From contig JBEKLU010000002.1 in assembly GCA_050010035.1 (NCBI GenBank), positions 1-64,000 on the forward strand: a stretch of DNA of 64,000 bases. The letters are read 5' to 3'. This document shows positions 42,683 to 51,148 of this stretch, one piece after another. This DNA is from Roseiarcus sp050010035. GTDB taxonomy: Bacteria; Pseudomonadota; Alphaproteobacteria; Rhizobiales; Beijerinckiaceae. A model generated the notes under the pieces. It made no database searches. It was not told where the DNA came from and worked only from the letters and a program-made list of their open reading frames with translations. The position numbers and the translations under genes were made by a program. Numbering within the stretch: the first letter of the stretch is position 1; every line of letters starts with the position of its first letter.

Positions 42683-43693
42683 ATGCGCGCGTCGTTTTTC
42701 GCCAAGATTCGAGTGGCCCGCGTGGAACGTAACCTCGTTTCGGCGCGATCCATACGGGCTTTCGCGCTGGCGCTCGGCGTCGCCGGCGCAGCGCCCGTCG
42801 CGGCGTTCGCGCTCGACAGCGGCAAGACCAGCAATCCCGGCAAGATCGCGGTGCAAACCTTCACCAGCGTGCAGCAGGCGTTGCAAGCCGCGGTCAACGA
42901 TTTGTCGGCGGGCGACGCGCAATCCTCGGTCGAGGCGCTGACCTACGCCGCCGACGGCGGCCAGCCGCTCGCGCAATGGAAACTCGGCCGAATGTATGCG
43001 CGCGGCGACGGCGTGCCGCGCGACGACATCAAGGCCTACAATTATTTCGAGCGTCTCGTCGAAAGCTACAACGAAGACGATCCCGACCGACCCGACATCC
43101 CGGCGATCTCGAACGCCTTCGTCTCGGTCGGCGTCTATTGCCTCAACGGCATTCCGAACAGCGAAATCAAGCCCGATCCGGAGCGCGCGCTGGAGATGTT
43201 CCAGTACGCGGCGACGAATTTCGGCGATCCCGACGCGCAGTACAATCTCGCGCGCATGTATATGGACGGCGCCGCGGGCCTCGCGCCCAACAACATGCGC
43301 GCCGCCCGTTGGCTGGCGCTCGCCGCCGACAAGGGCCACCACGCCGCGCAGGCGCTGCTTGGACATCTGCTGTTCCTCGGCGAGGGCGTGCCGCGCCAAA
43401 GGGCGCGCGGTCTGATGTGGCTGACGATCGCCAAGAACGGCGCCCAAGGCGCGAAAGACGAATGGATCCGCCAGCTCGAAGCCAAGGATTTCGCGGCGGC
43501 GAGCGATGACGATCGCGAGGTCGCCACCGCCTATCTGAGCGCGCGCGGCAAGGATCCGCGCGAGGCGAAGACGGCGGAAGTCAAGCCGCACGGCTTCATC
43601 GCCGGGTTCGCGCAGTTGCCGTCGCTGCCGCATCTGTTCGCCGGCGCGCCGCCGCCGAACTTCGACCCGCCCGATTCCGCGCCGGGTCAATAG
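42683..43693 (+). CDS. exoR: ExoR-like periplasmic Sel1-repeat protein
   Basis: A 336-residue exported protein. Signal peptide about residues 1-44 ending in AFA. Sel1 repeats follow: AQWKLGRMYARGDGVPRDDI, PDAQYNLARMYMDGAAGLAP, and AAQALLGHLLFLGEGVPRQR with GLMWLTIAKNGAQG. The order and phrases (NAFVSVGVYCLNGIPNSEIK, ALEMFQYAATNFGDPDAQYN) match rhizobial ExoR, which binds the sensor ExoS in the periplasm and represses exopolysaccharide genes. A roughly 50-residue Pro-containing tail extends beyond ExoR. Start 42683; a GTG at 42608 is unlikely. No exoS/chvI here. Confidence 0.82.
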   Translation: MRASFFAKIRVARVERNLVSARSIRAFALALGVAGAAPVAAFALDSGKTSNPGKIAVQTFTSVQQALQAAVNDLSAGDAQSSVEALTYAADGGQPLAQWKLGRMYARGDGVPRDDIKAYNYFERLVESYNEDDPDRPDIPAISNAFVSVGVYCLNGIPNSEIKPDPERALEMFQYAATNFGDPDAQYNLARMYMDGAAGLAPNNMRAARWLALAADKGHHAAQALLGHLLFLGEGVPRQRARGLMWLTIAKNGAQGAKDEWIRQLEAKDFAAASDDDREVATAYLSARGKDPREAKTAEVKPHGFIAGFAQLPSLPHLFAGAPPPNFDPPDSAPGQ

Positions 43694-43777
43694 CTGAACC
43701 TTTTCGCCGTCGCCTCGGGCCGTTTGGGCGGGTCCGGACCGATTCCCGTCCGGGCCGCGCCATGGCATAGCCGCGCC

Positions 43778-45799
43778 TCAGCAGTGCGGCTGCCCCGCGC
43801 CGCCGCAGCGACGAGGCGCCGGCTTGGCAACGACGGGGTGAGGCGGCGGAGCGGCGCGTTTGACGACGTGCGGAACGGCCGGATGCGCGACAGGCGGCGG
43901 GTTGTGCACGACAGGCGGCGGGTTGTGCACGACAGGCGCGGTTTTCAAGAGCGGCTCGTTGGCGCCCTTAGGCTTCTCCTCGAGCTTGAGCTTCTCGCAG
44001 CCTTTCGGCCCTCGCGTCTCGCCGGACGGGCATGGAAGCGTCGGCGCGGCGCCCTTGATCGGCGGGCACCCGGCCGCGCCCGGCAGGCAATGCAAATTGC
44101 CTTTGCCGGGGATGACGGGAGGCGTGACGGCGCCGGCGCCGAGCTTCAGGATCGGCTTGCGCGCGGGGGCGCACACTGTCCCGCCCGGGCCCGAAGGGAC
44201 GTAGGTCCGCGGGCAATGGATCGGTCCTCCGGGCAGGGTGACGCCGCCGCAGACTTCGCGGTCGCCGGCCCACTTGGCGATCTGACCCGCCGGGCAGCGC
44301 GGCGGGGGCGGGTTGACGCAGGTCCACCGGCCGTCGCGCCAATCCGGCTTGCCGGCGCCGCAATTCGACGGCGGCGGCGGATTGCCGACGCAGACGTAGC
44401 CCTGCCCGTTCCAGTCCGGGTGCGCCCCGATGGGGCAGCCCGGCGGAAGCTGGCCGATCCGCACGCAGGTCAGCGCGTCGTCATGCCGGATCGGACGGAA
44501 CCCCGGCGGGCAGAACGGCGGCGGCCTGTCGGGCGCGCAATAAGGGGGCGCGCCGAAGACGTGGAAGAAAGGCGGACAGGTCAGCACGGGCGGCGGGATC
44601 CACGGGCTGCAGCCCATGCCGTCGTCGGTGACGATCGTTGAGAACCCGGCCGGGCACTCCAGCACCGGCGGCGGCGCCAGCGCAACGCAATAGGCGCCGT
44701 TGAAGCCGTCTTGCGGAACGAACCCATCCGGACAGGCCGGGCCCGCCATGACCGGCGCCGGCGGCGGCGCGGCCATCGCCTGGCACTGTGGATTGGGCTG
44801 TTGCAGCACGCTGAGCAACTGAGTGACGCGCGCCACTTGATCGGCGGTCCCCTTGTCGGAGAACGCCGCGAGATAGGCTTGATAGTCGGGAACCGAATTG
44901 CGCCAAATGGCGGCCCAATAAGCGCTCTCGGCGTCCAGACTGGAAAGTGGCGCGGTCGAGCTCGGCAAGTTGGCGACGGCCGTTTGCATCTGCGCCGGGT
45001 CGGCGTTGAGCGGGAAGGTGAAAGGCGGCATGGCGATATTCGTCGCCTGCCATGGCGTCTGCGCGCCTGCGGTTGCCTGATGGACGACGACGCGCACCTG
45101 ACGCATGGCGGTCTCGACGTCGGTCAGCGGCTGCTGCGCAACGAGGGCGAAGGCAGAAGCGTAGGCGTCGTTGGCGTCGCCCGGTTTCGGCGGCGACTCG
45201 AGGTCGTGGATTTCGGCGGAGAGCGCGAAGGTCGTCGCGGCCGGCGGGTTGAGCGGGATCAAGCCGCGCGGGAAGCTCACGGAGCTGACGCTCGGCGGGA
45301 TCGGGCGCGCCCCGTCGAGCATGACCAGACGCAATTGCGAGGACGTTTGCGCGAGATCGTTCATGACTTTCGTCATGCCGAGCGAGATTTTCGGCACATC
45401 GGATTCGGCCCGAATCTGCGCGTCGACCGGCAGCAGATAATCGTCGCAGCCGACGGCGACGCCGAGCCCCGCGAGATAGACGGTCACCGCTGCGCCGGAA
45501 GGCGCGGCGGCGACCTTGGCGAGGAACGCCTGATATTTCGACGCGAGATCGGGCGTGTTGAGATCGTGCAGCTCGGTGACGTCGAAGCCCTCCGCGCCGA
45601 GCGTTTGCGCCACCAGCGCGGCGTCATTGCCTGCGGTCGGCAGCGCGTCGCCGTTGTAAGCGGCCTCGCCGATCACCAAAGCCAGGCGAGGCGTGGGCGG
45701 CTGAGCGGCCGCCTGATCCTGCGCCGAGGCGGGCAAGGCGAAACATCCGGCGGTCAACAATCCAGCGAAGGCCGAAGCCCGCAACGCGCGCATCATCAT
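43778..45799 (-). CDS. caspase-fold protein lacking catalytic His and Cys
   Basis: A 673-residue exported protein. Signal peptide ends near LPASAQ (residue 27). Residues about 37-330 follow the peptidase C14 (caspase) plan: PRLALVIGEAAYNGDALPTA, NDAALVAQTLGAEGFDVTEL, VYLAGLGVAVGCDDYLLPVD, LRLVMLDGARPIPPSVSS. The active 'SGHG' is AGLG (Leu112 for His) and the active 'DACR' is DGAR (Ala164 for Cys), so it cannot be a protease. Residues about 400-620 are a Pro/Cys-rich chain of units such as CPPGF...CV, likely disulfide-bonded outside the membrane, ending in a repeated VVHNPPP. Triple ATG start at 45799 with GGAGA six bases ahead. Confidence 0.85.
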   Translation of the reverse strand: MMMRALRASAFAGLLTAGCFALPASAQDQAAAQPPTPRLALVIGEAAYNGDALPTAGNDAALVAQTLGAEGFDVTELHDLNTPDLASKYQAFLAKVAAAPSGAAVTVYLAGLGVAVGCDDYLLPVDAQIRAESDVPKISLGMTKVMNDLAQTSSQLRLVMLDGARPIPPSVSSVSFPRGLIPLNPPAATTFALSAEIHDLESPPKPGDANDAYASAFALVAQQPLTDVETAMRQVRVVVHQATAGAQTPWQATNIAMPPFTFPLNADPAQMQTAVANLPSSTAPLSSLDAESAYWAAIWRNSVPDYQAYLAAFSDKGTADQVARVTQLLSVLQQPNPQCQAMAAPPPAPVMAGPACPDGFVPQDGFNGAYCVALAPPPVLECPAGFSTIVTDDGMGCSPWIPPPVLTCPPFFHVFGAPPYCAPDRPPPFCPPGFRPIRHDDALTCVRIGQLPPGCPIGAHPDWNGQGYVCVGNPPPPSNCGAGKPDWRDGRWTCVNPPPPRCPAGQIAKWAGDREVCGGVTLPGGPIHCPRTYVPSGPGGTVCAPARKPILKLGAGAVTPPVIPGKGNLHCLPGAAGCPPIKGAAPTLPCPSGETRGPKGCEKLKLEEKPKGANEPLLKTAPVVHNPPPVVHNPPPVAHPAVPHVVKRAAPPPHPVVAKPAPRRCGGAGQPHC

Positions 45800-45897
45800 C
45801 AAGCGTCTCCAGCGACGAAATGAACCGCACGTCGATCCCGAGGCGGCCGCGTCGGCGAGGCCTCGGGTTGAGCCGTGGGAAAGAGCGCGAAAACCGA

Positions 45898-46191
45898 TCA
45901 CATGCCGGCGTGGGCGCGGCACTCGTCCAGGCGGGCGCGGCGATAGTCGCGCTCCGCGTTGGCCTGCTCGAAGGCGACGCCGAGGCACCAATTGTAATGA
46001 TGATTGAAGTTCTTGTTCCAGCGGGCGTCGAAACCCTTGAAGCAGCCGGGGATCGACATGTTCACGTCGACCTCGTGGACCGCCTGCTGCGCGTACTGGG
46101 CGCAGAAGGCGGGAGGGGCCGCCATCGAAGGCGCCGACAGCGCCGCGACGCCCGCGCAGGCGGCGGCGACGGACAAAATCGTCTTGATCAT
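45898..46191 (-). CDS. small exported cysteine-containing protein (97 aa)
   Basis: Signal peptide MIKTILSVAAACAGVAALSA with cleavage after SMA. The mature part has three or four Cys (FCAQYAQQAVHEVDVNMSIP, then GCFKGF, then NWCLGVAFEQANAERDYRRA, then ECRAHAGM), probably paired in disulfides, and the NHHYNWC cluster. Similar small proteins are common in Hyphomicrobiales; function unknown. Start 46191 follows AAGGAG by about 10 bases. Transcribed with the same orientation as, and upstream of, the caspase-like gene. Confidence 0.7.
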   Translation of the reverse strand: MIKTILSVAAACAGVAALSAPSMAAPPAFCAQYAQQAVHEVDVNMSIPGCFKGFDARWNKNFNHHYNWCLGVAFEQANAERDYRRARLDECRAHAGM

Positions 46192-46431
46192 TGCGGAAGG
46201 TCTCCTTGGGCGGCTCGAGCGATCCTCGGCGAGCCGAGGGCCGGACGCCGCTTGTTTACGGTCCGGCGGCGTCGCTCGTATGACGCCGCCGAACGAGCGC
46301 CGTCGTAGCACGGTTCTCGCTCGGTATTTGTGACCGAGTTCGCGGCTTCCGTCAAATTCTCGCGGACCGCGTTCCGGCGCCGCCGACCCGTTCGGATCGT
46401 TTCGCTGGCGGCGGACGCGCCGCCTCTCGCC

Positions 46432-47232
46432 TTAAGCCTTCACGCCGGTCAGCAGCGCGCGCGTCGCGCTCGCCACGTCCTTCTGGCGCATCAGCGCTTC
46501 CCCGACCAGGAAGGCCTCGATGCCGGCCTCGGAAAGCCGCCGACAATCGCCATGCTCGCCGATGCCGCTTTCCGCGACGACGATCCTGTCGGGGGGCACC
46601 AGCGGCGCCAGCCGCTCGCAGACCGCGAGCGACGTCTCGAACGTACGCAGGTCGCGGTTGTTGACGCCGATGAGCCGGCCTTCGAGCGCCAGCGCGCGAT
46701 CGAGCTCGCGCTCGTCGTGGATCTCGACGAGGACGTCGAGGCCGAGGTCGTGCGCGGTCTTGTTCAAGGTGCGCGCGGTTTCGTCGTCGACCGCCGCCAT
46801 GATTACGAGGATGCAGTCGGCGCCCCAGGCGCGCGCCTCGAGCACCTGGTAGGGATCGAAAAGGAAGTCCTTGCGCAGGATCGGCAGCGGCGTCGCCGCT
46901 CGCGCCTTCATCAGATGCTCGGGCGCGCCCTTGAACGACGGCGCGTCGGTGAGCACGGAGAGGCACGTCGCCCCGCCCTCCTGATAGGACTTGGCGAGCC
47001 ACGCCGGCTCGAAATCCTCGCGAATGGGCCCTTTCGACGGGCTCGCCTTCTTGATTTCCGCTATCAGCCCGAAGCGCCCCGCCTCGATCGCCCGCTCCAG
47101 CGCCTTGATGAAGCCGCGCGGCGGCGATTGCTCGCGAATCTCGCGCTCCAGCGTCCCGCGCGGCACGCGAACTTTCGACTCGGCGATTTCGCGCCGCTTG
47201 TAGGCCTCGATCTTGCGCAGGATGTCGGTCAT
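46432..47232 (-). CDS. trpC: indole-3-glycerol phosphate synthase
   Basis: A 266-residue TIM barrel catalysing ring closure of CdRP to indole-glycerol phosphate in tryptophan synthesis. Signatures: LIAEIKKASPSKGPIREDFE (catalytic Lys and Glu), ILRKDFLFDPYQVLEARAWG (catalytic Lys), LIGVNNRDLRTFETS and VVAESGIGEHGD. Full length, no fused PRA isomerase. Last gene of trpGDC, 12 bases after trpD. Confidence 0.97.
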   Translation of the reverse strand: MTDILRKIEAYKRREIAESKVRVPRGTLEREIREQSPPRGFIKALERAIEAGRFGLIAEIKKASPSKGPIREDFEPAWLAKSYQEGGATCLSVLTDAPSFKGAPEHLMKARAATPLPILRKDFLFDPYQVLEARAWGADCILVIMAAVDDETARTLNKTAHDLGLDVLVEIHDERELDRALALEGRLIGVNNRDLRTFETSLAVCERLAPLVPPDRIVVAESGIGEHGDCRRLSEAGIEAFLVGEALMRQKDVASATRALLTGVKA

Positions 47233-47244
47233 GTCCGCACTCGA

Positions 47245-48258
47245 TCACGCATTGGAGACGGTGACAAGGCGTTCCAGGACGCGCAGCGCCGCGCCGGAGC
47301 GCAGCGCCTCGTCGGCCATCCCGACGCCTTCGACGAGTTCGCGCGCCTTGCCGGCGACGATGAGCGCTCCGGCCGCGTTGAAGGCCGCGATGTCGCGATA
47401 GGCGTTGCGCGCGCCCTCCAGCACCTCGCGCAGGGCCGCGGCGTTGTGCGCGGCGTCGCCGCCCTTCAGCGCCGCCGGATCGGAGCGCGGGAGGCCGACG
47501 CTATCGGCCGTGACTTCGAAGGCGCGAATGGCGCCGTCCTTCAGTTCGACGACTTTCGTCGCGCCGGTCGTCGTCATTTCGTCGAGCCCATCGGCGCCGT
47601 GGGTGATCCACACCCGCTGCGAACCGAGATTGCGCAAGACTTCCGCCATCGGTTCGAGCCAGACGGCGGAGAAGACGCCGATCAACTGCCGCTTGACGCC
47701 GGCCGGATTCGACAAGGGGCCGAGCAGGTTGAACACGGTGCGCGTGCCCAGTTCGACGCGCGTCGGGCCGACATGCCGCATCGCCGCGTGATGGGCGGGC
47801 GCCATCATGAAGCCTATGCCCGCCTCGCGGATGCATCGCTCGACCGTCGCCGGCGGCACGCCGATCTTGACCCCGAGGGCGCCGAGCGTGTCCGCCGTGC
47901 CCGATTTCGACGACGCGGCGCGGTTGCCGTGCTTGGCGATCGGCACGCCGCACGCGGCGACGATGAGCGCCGCGAGCGTGGAGACGTTGTACGAGCCCGA
48001 ACCGTCGCCGCCGGTGCCCACGATGTCCATGGCGTCCTCGGGCGCGCTCACGCGCAGCATCTTGGCGCGCATCGCGGTCACCGCGCCGGTGATTTCCTCG
48101 ACGTTTTCGCCGCGCACGCGCAGCGCCATGAGGAACCCGCCCATTTGCGAAGGCGTCACCTCGCCCGAGAGAATCGCGTCGAACGCGTCGATCGCCTCGG
48201 CCCGCGACAGGTGCGAGCCGGCGGCGACTTTGGCGATCAGCGGCTTGAAGGATTCCAT
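47245..48258 (-). CDS. trpD: anthranilate phosphoribosyltransferase
   Basis: A 337-residue enzyme moving phosphoribose from PRPP to anthranilate. The PRPP site is DIVGTGGDGSGSYNVSTLAA, followed by KHGNRAASSKSGTADTLGAL (the two anthranilate-channel residues), and RTVFNLLGPLSNPAGVKRQL. Full length. It lies between trpG (15 bases) and trpC (12 bases). Confidence 0.97.
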   Translation of the reverse strand: MESFKPLIAKVAAGSHLSRAEAIDAFDAILSGEVTPSQMGGFLMALRVRGENVEEITGAVTAMRAKMLRVSAPEDAMDIVGTGGDGSGSYNVSTLAALIVAACGVPIAKHGNRAASSKSGTADTLGALGVKIGVPPATVERCIREAGIGFMMAPAHHAAMRHVGPTRVELGTRTVFNLLGPLSNPAGVKRQLIGVFSAVWLEPMAEVLRNLGSQRVWITHGADGLDEMTTTGATKVVELKDGAIRAFEVTADSVGLPRSDPAALKGGDAAHNAAALREVLEGARNAYRDIAAFNAAGALIVAGKARELVEGVGMADEALRSGAALRVLERLVTVSNA

Positions 48259-48273
48259 GCCCCGGCGTCTTCC

Positions 48274-48870
48274 TCAGTAAGTCTTGGCTTCGTTGAAGGC
48301 GCGGGCGAGGTCGAGGAAATTGCGCAGCATGGCGTGACCGTGCTCGCTCTCGATGCTCTCGGGATGGAACTGCACGCCGTAGACGGGCAGGGCGCGGTGC
48401 GCGACCGCCATGATGAGGCCGTCTTCGCTCTCGGCGCTGACCTCGAGCTCCTCGGGCGCGCTCTTGCGCTCGATGATCAGCGAATGATAGCGCGTCGCCT
48501 TGAAGGGGCCGTTGAGGCCGCGAAAGAGGCCGCGCGCATTGTGCGAGATGCGGGACACCTTGCCGTGCATGGGCGTGGGCGCGCGCACGACCTCGCCGCC
48601 GAAGACCTGGCCGATCGCCTGATGCCCAAGGCACACCCCGAGGATCGGCGTGGCGGCGCCGGCCTCGCGCACGAGCTCGAGGCAGATTCCCGCTTCGTTG
48701 GGCGTGCAGGGGCCGGGTGAGAGCACGATCGCGTCCGGCCGCCGCGCCAGCGCGTCGGAAACCGAAATCTCGTCGTTGCGCCAGACCGACACGTCGGCGC
48801 CGAGCTCGCCGAGGTAGTGGACGAGATTGAAGGTGAAACTGTCGTAGTTGTCGATCAGCGTGACGCGCAT
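48274..48870 (-). CDS. trpG: anthranilate synthase component II (glutamine amidotransferase)
   Basis: A 198-residue class I amidotransferase giving ammonia to TrpE for anthranilate synthesis, and possibly to PabB. Start VTLIDNYDSFTFNLVHYLGE, oxyanion strand DAIVLSPGPCTPNEAGICLE, nucleophile Cys in ILGVCLGHQAIGQVFGG, and His-Glu of the triad in YGVQFHPESIESEHG. Start 48870 preferred over 48906 by family length. trpE is not in the window. Confidence 0.96.
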   Translation of the reverse strand: MRVTLIDNYDSFTFNLVHYLGELGADVSVWRNDEISVSDALARRPDAIVLSPGPCTPNEAGICLELVREAGAATPILGVCLGHQAIGQVFGGEVVRAPTPMHGKVSRISHNARGLFRGLNGPFKATRYHSLIIERKSAPEELEVSAESEDGLIMAVAHRALPVYGVQFHPESIESEHGHAMLRNFLDLARAFNEAKTY

Positions 48871-48998
48871 CGGCGCTGAGGCTCCGGTTAGCCCCGTCTT
48901 TTCCATGGCCGCGCCGGCCGCGTCAAGCCGGGCCGTCGACCGCCGCGGCGTGCTATGGTGCGCCGCAACGATCTCGGTTCGATTGGGAGGGGGCCTCC

Positions 48999-49775
48999 AT
49001 GACCTACCGCGCCAAACCCGCCGACGGCGCCGCCTGGGTGACCGGCGCCAGCGCCGGCATCGGGCGCTCCGTCGCGCTCGAACTGGCGCGGCGCGGCTAC
49101 GAAGTCTACGCCACCGCGCGCCGCGCCGACGAACTGGCGTCGCTGGAACGTGAGGCCCAAGGCCTCCAAGGCCGCGTCGTCGCCGCGCCCGGCGACGTGA
49201 CGGAGCGCGAGGCGATGGCGCGCCTCGTCGCCGATATCGAGAGCAAGCGCCCGATCGCGCTCGCCTTCCTCAACGCGGGCGGCGCCTTCCGCGACGCGGC
49301 TGGCGACTTCGGCGGCGACGGCTTCGCCCGCACCTTCGCGCTCAACGTGCAGGGGGTGGCCAATGGCTACAATCCGGTCTTCAATGCGATGCGCGCGCGC
49401 AGATGCGGCCAGATCGCGATCACCGGCTCGCTCGCCGGCTATGGCGGACTGCCCAATTCGGGCGCCTATGGGCCGAGCAAGGCGGCGATCATTTCCCTGG
49501 CCGTCGGCGAGAAGTTTCGCGCCGATCCGCACAATGTGACCGTGCAGATCGTCAATCCCGGCTTCGTCAAGACGCCGCTCACCGCGGGCAATGCCTTTGC
49601 GATGCCGTTTCTGATGGAATGCGAGGACGTGTGCCGGCGGATCTGCGACGGCTTCGAGCGCAGCGGGTTTGAGATCCGCTTTCCCCGTCGGCTCGCCTGG
49701 ATCGTGCGCGCGATCAATCTGCTGCCCTGGCCCGCCTATTTCGCGCTATTGAAATTGGGCGGACGGCGAGGGTAG
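48999..49775 (+). CDS. SDR family oxidoreductase
   Basis: A 258-residue short-chain dehydrogenase. AAWVTGASAGIGRSVALELA is the NADP site, LAFLNAGGAFRDAA the NAG motif, and IAITGSLAGYGGLPNSGAYG with PSKAAI holds the catalytic Ser, Tyr and Lys. C-terminal hydrophobic stretch (LLPWPAYFALLKLGG) suggests membrane association, as in some lipid- or polymer-modifying SDRs. Substrate unknown. Divergent from trpG. Confidence 0.9.
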   Translation: MTYRAKPADGAAWVTGASAGIGRSVALELARRGYEVYATARRADELASLEREAQGLQGRVVAAPGDVTEREAMARLVADIESKRPIALAFLNAGGAFRDAAGDFGGDGFARTFALNVQGVANGYNPVFNAMRARRCGQIAITGSLAGYGGLPNSGAYGPSKAAIISLAVGEKFRADPHNVTVQIVNPGFVKTPLTAGNAFAMPFLMECEDVCRRICDGFERSGFEIRFPRRLAWIVRAINLLPWPAYFALLKLGGRRG

Positions 49776-49858
49776 GCCAGGGTTGGGAGCGCCGCGGGCG
49801 GCCGGCGCGAAATCGGGCAGCGGCGGACCGGCGAAGGACTTGGAGCGCAGCGGGCGCC

Positions 49859-50071
49859 TCAGCGCAGCGCCGCGTCGCGTTCGGCGATGGTCATGCCGAC
49901 GTCGTCGAGATAGCGGCGGGGCAAGGCGGCGTAACGGCTGCGCTCCGAGGCCCGGGTCGCCGCCTCCGCCACAATGTTAAGCAAATATTGACAAACGGAG
50001 CCGATCCGACGGATGCTTGCGCCGTCAAAGGAATGGCAAGAATGGTTGGAACGGGCGTGGAAATGTGACAT
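49859..50071 (-). CDS. DUF1127-like small protein (70 aa)
   Basis: Ends in SRYAALPRRYLDDVGMTIAE followed by RDAALR, the pattern of DUF1127 proteins ('L..ld.r.L.DiG.t..d'), small Arg-rich, often RNA-binding or phosphate/sRNA-linked proteins in alphaproteobacteria. Divergent from the LysR gene across 112 bases, which hold AT-rich sequence with TTGACA-like matches. The N-terminal 25 residues are not conserved. No strong ribosome-binding site. Confidence 0.6.
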   Translation of the reverse strand: MSHFHARSNHSCHSFDGASIRRIGSVCQYLLNIVAEAATRASERSRYAALPRRYLDDVGMTIAERDAALR

Positions 50072-50183
50072 CGTCGTGACTTTTCGTTGTGGAACAGGGC
50101 GTAAGCGCTTCCCATGCGGCAAATTTGTACGCTCATTGTGCGGCGCCGCAAGCCATAGTTTTTTCCCAAAGGGATAGAAAATA

Positions 50184-51107
50184 TTGACTGTCAATGGGCC
50201 AAGTCGCTTACCCTCTCTTAACGCCTTGCGCGCCTTCGAGGCGGTGGCGCGGCGGCTGTCCTTCGCGCGCGCCGCCGAGGAGCTGTTCGTCACCAAGGCG
50301 GCGGTGGCGCAGCAGGTCCGCCTGCTCGAGGGGGAGATCGGCGCGCCACTGGTCGAGCGCGCCGGACGCGGCCTCAAGCTGACCGAATCGGGCGCGGCGG
50401 GCGCGGACGCGCTCGCCGACGGTTTCGCCATGCTGGCGCGCGGCGCACGGGCGATGCGCGAAGCGCGCGGGCGACGCTTTCTCGTCATCAATTCCAGCGC
50501 CTCGTTCGCCGCGACGTGGCTGGTCGGGCGCATCGGCAAGTTCAAGTGGGCGCATCCCGAGATCGACGTGCTGGTCGACGCCAACCCGGTGGAGGATTCT
50601 CTCGACCGCGGCGCGGTCGACGCGATGATCCGCTGGGGGGCGGGGGATTTCCCCGGCCTCGCCAAGACGCTGCTGTTCAAGGAGGACGTCTTTCCGGTCT
50701 GTGCGCCCGCGCTCGCTGAAGGGCCGCGCGCGCTACGCGCGCCGCAGGATTTGAAACATCATACGCTGCTGCATCTCGAATGGAATCCGAGCTTTCCCTC
50801 GTGGCCGACCTGGGCGGACTGGCTGAGGGCCGCCGGCGCCGGCGAAGTCGACGCCTCGGGCGGCGTCTTCTTCAATCAGATGTCGATGGCGATCGGCGCC
50901 GCCGCGCAAGGGCAGGGGGTCGCGCTGGCCTCGCTCGCCATCGCCGCCGACGACCTCGCCTCGGGCCGCCTCGTCGCGCCGTTCGCCACCAGCGTCCCGA
51001 CGCCCTTCGGCTATTACTTCCTTTGCCGGCCCGCCGACGCCGCAACGCCGCGCATCAAGGCGCTACGCGAGTTTCTCGTCGCCGAGGCGGCGCTTTCGGC
51101 GGGGTGA
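50184..51107 (+). CDS. LysR family regulator (GcvA-like)
   Basis: A 307-residue regulator. The winged helix is LPSLNALRAFEAVARRLSFA, then AAEELFVTKAAVAQQVRLLE, with the GcvA-type AAVAQQVR recognition helix; the ligand domain follows (FAATWLVGRIGKFKWAHPEI, DAMIRWGAGDFPGL, FLCRPADAATPRIKALREFL). A TTG start at 50184 is the first in-frame choice, with GGGATAG about 10 bases upstream. Target gene unknown; the divergent DUF1127-like gene is a candidate. Confidence 0.9.
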   Translation: MTVNGPSRLPSLNALRAFEAVARRLSFARAAEELFVTKAAVAQQVRLLEGEIGAPLVERAGRGLKLTESGAAGADALADGFAMLARGARAMREARGRRFLVINSSASFAATWLVGRIGKFKWAHPEIDVLVDANPVEDSLDRGAVDAMIRWGAGDFPGLAKTLLFKEDVFPVCAPALAEGPRALRAPQDLKHHTLLHLEWNPSFPSWPTWADWLRAAGAGEVDASGGVFFNQMSMAIGAAAQGQGVALASLAIAADDLASGRLVAPFATSVPTPFGYYFLCRPADAATPRIKALREFLVAEAALSAG

Positions 51108-51148
51108 GCGGGCCGAATTGCGGCCGACCCGACGTCGGCGCGACGGCG

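Noticed and set aside
40585..42897. 770-codon minus-strand open frame opposite valS
   Set aside because: High GC leaves long open antisense frames; valS on the other strand is unmistakable.
43895..43945. 21-bp tandem repeat
   Set aside because: Codes for VVHNPPP twice in the caspase-like protein; not an independent element.
46330..48720. 796-codon plus-strand open frame opposite trpCDG
   Set aside because: Antisense to three certain genes, Arg/Gly/His-rich composition without any family motif.
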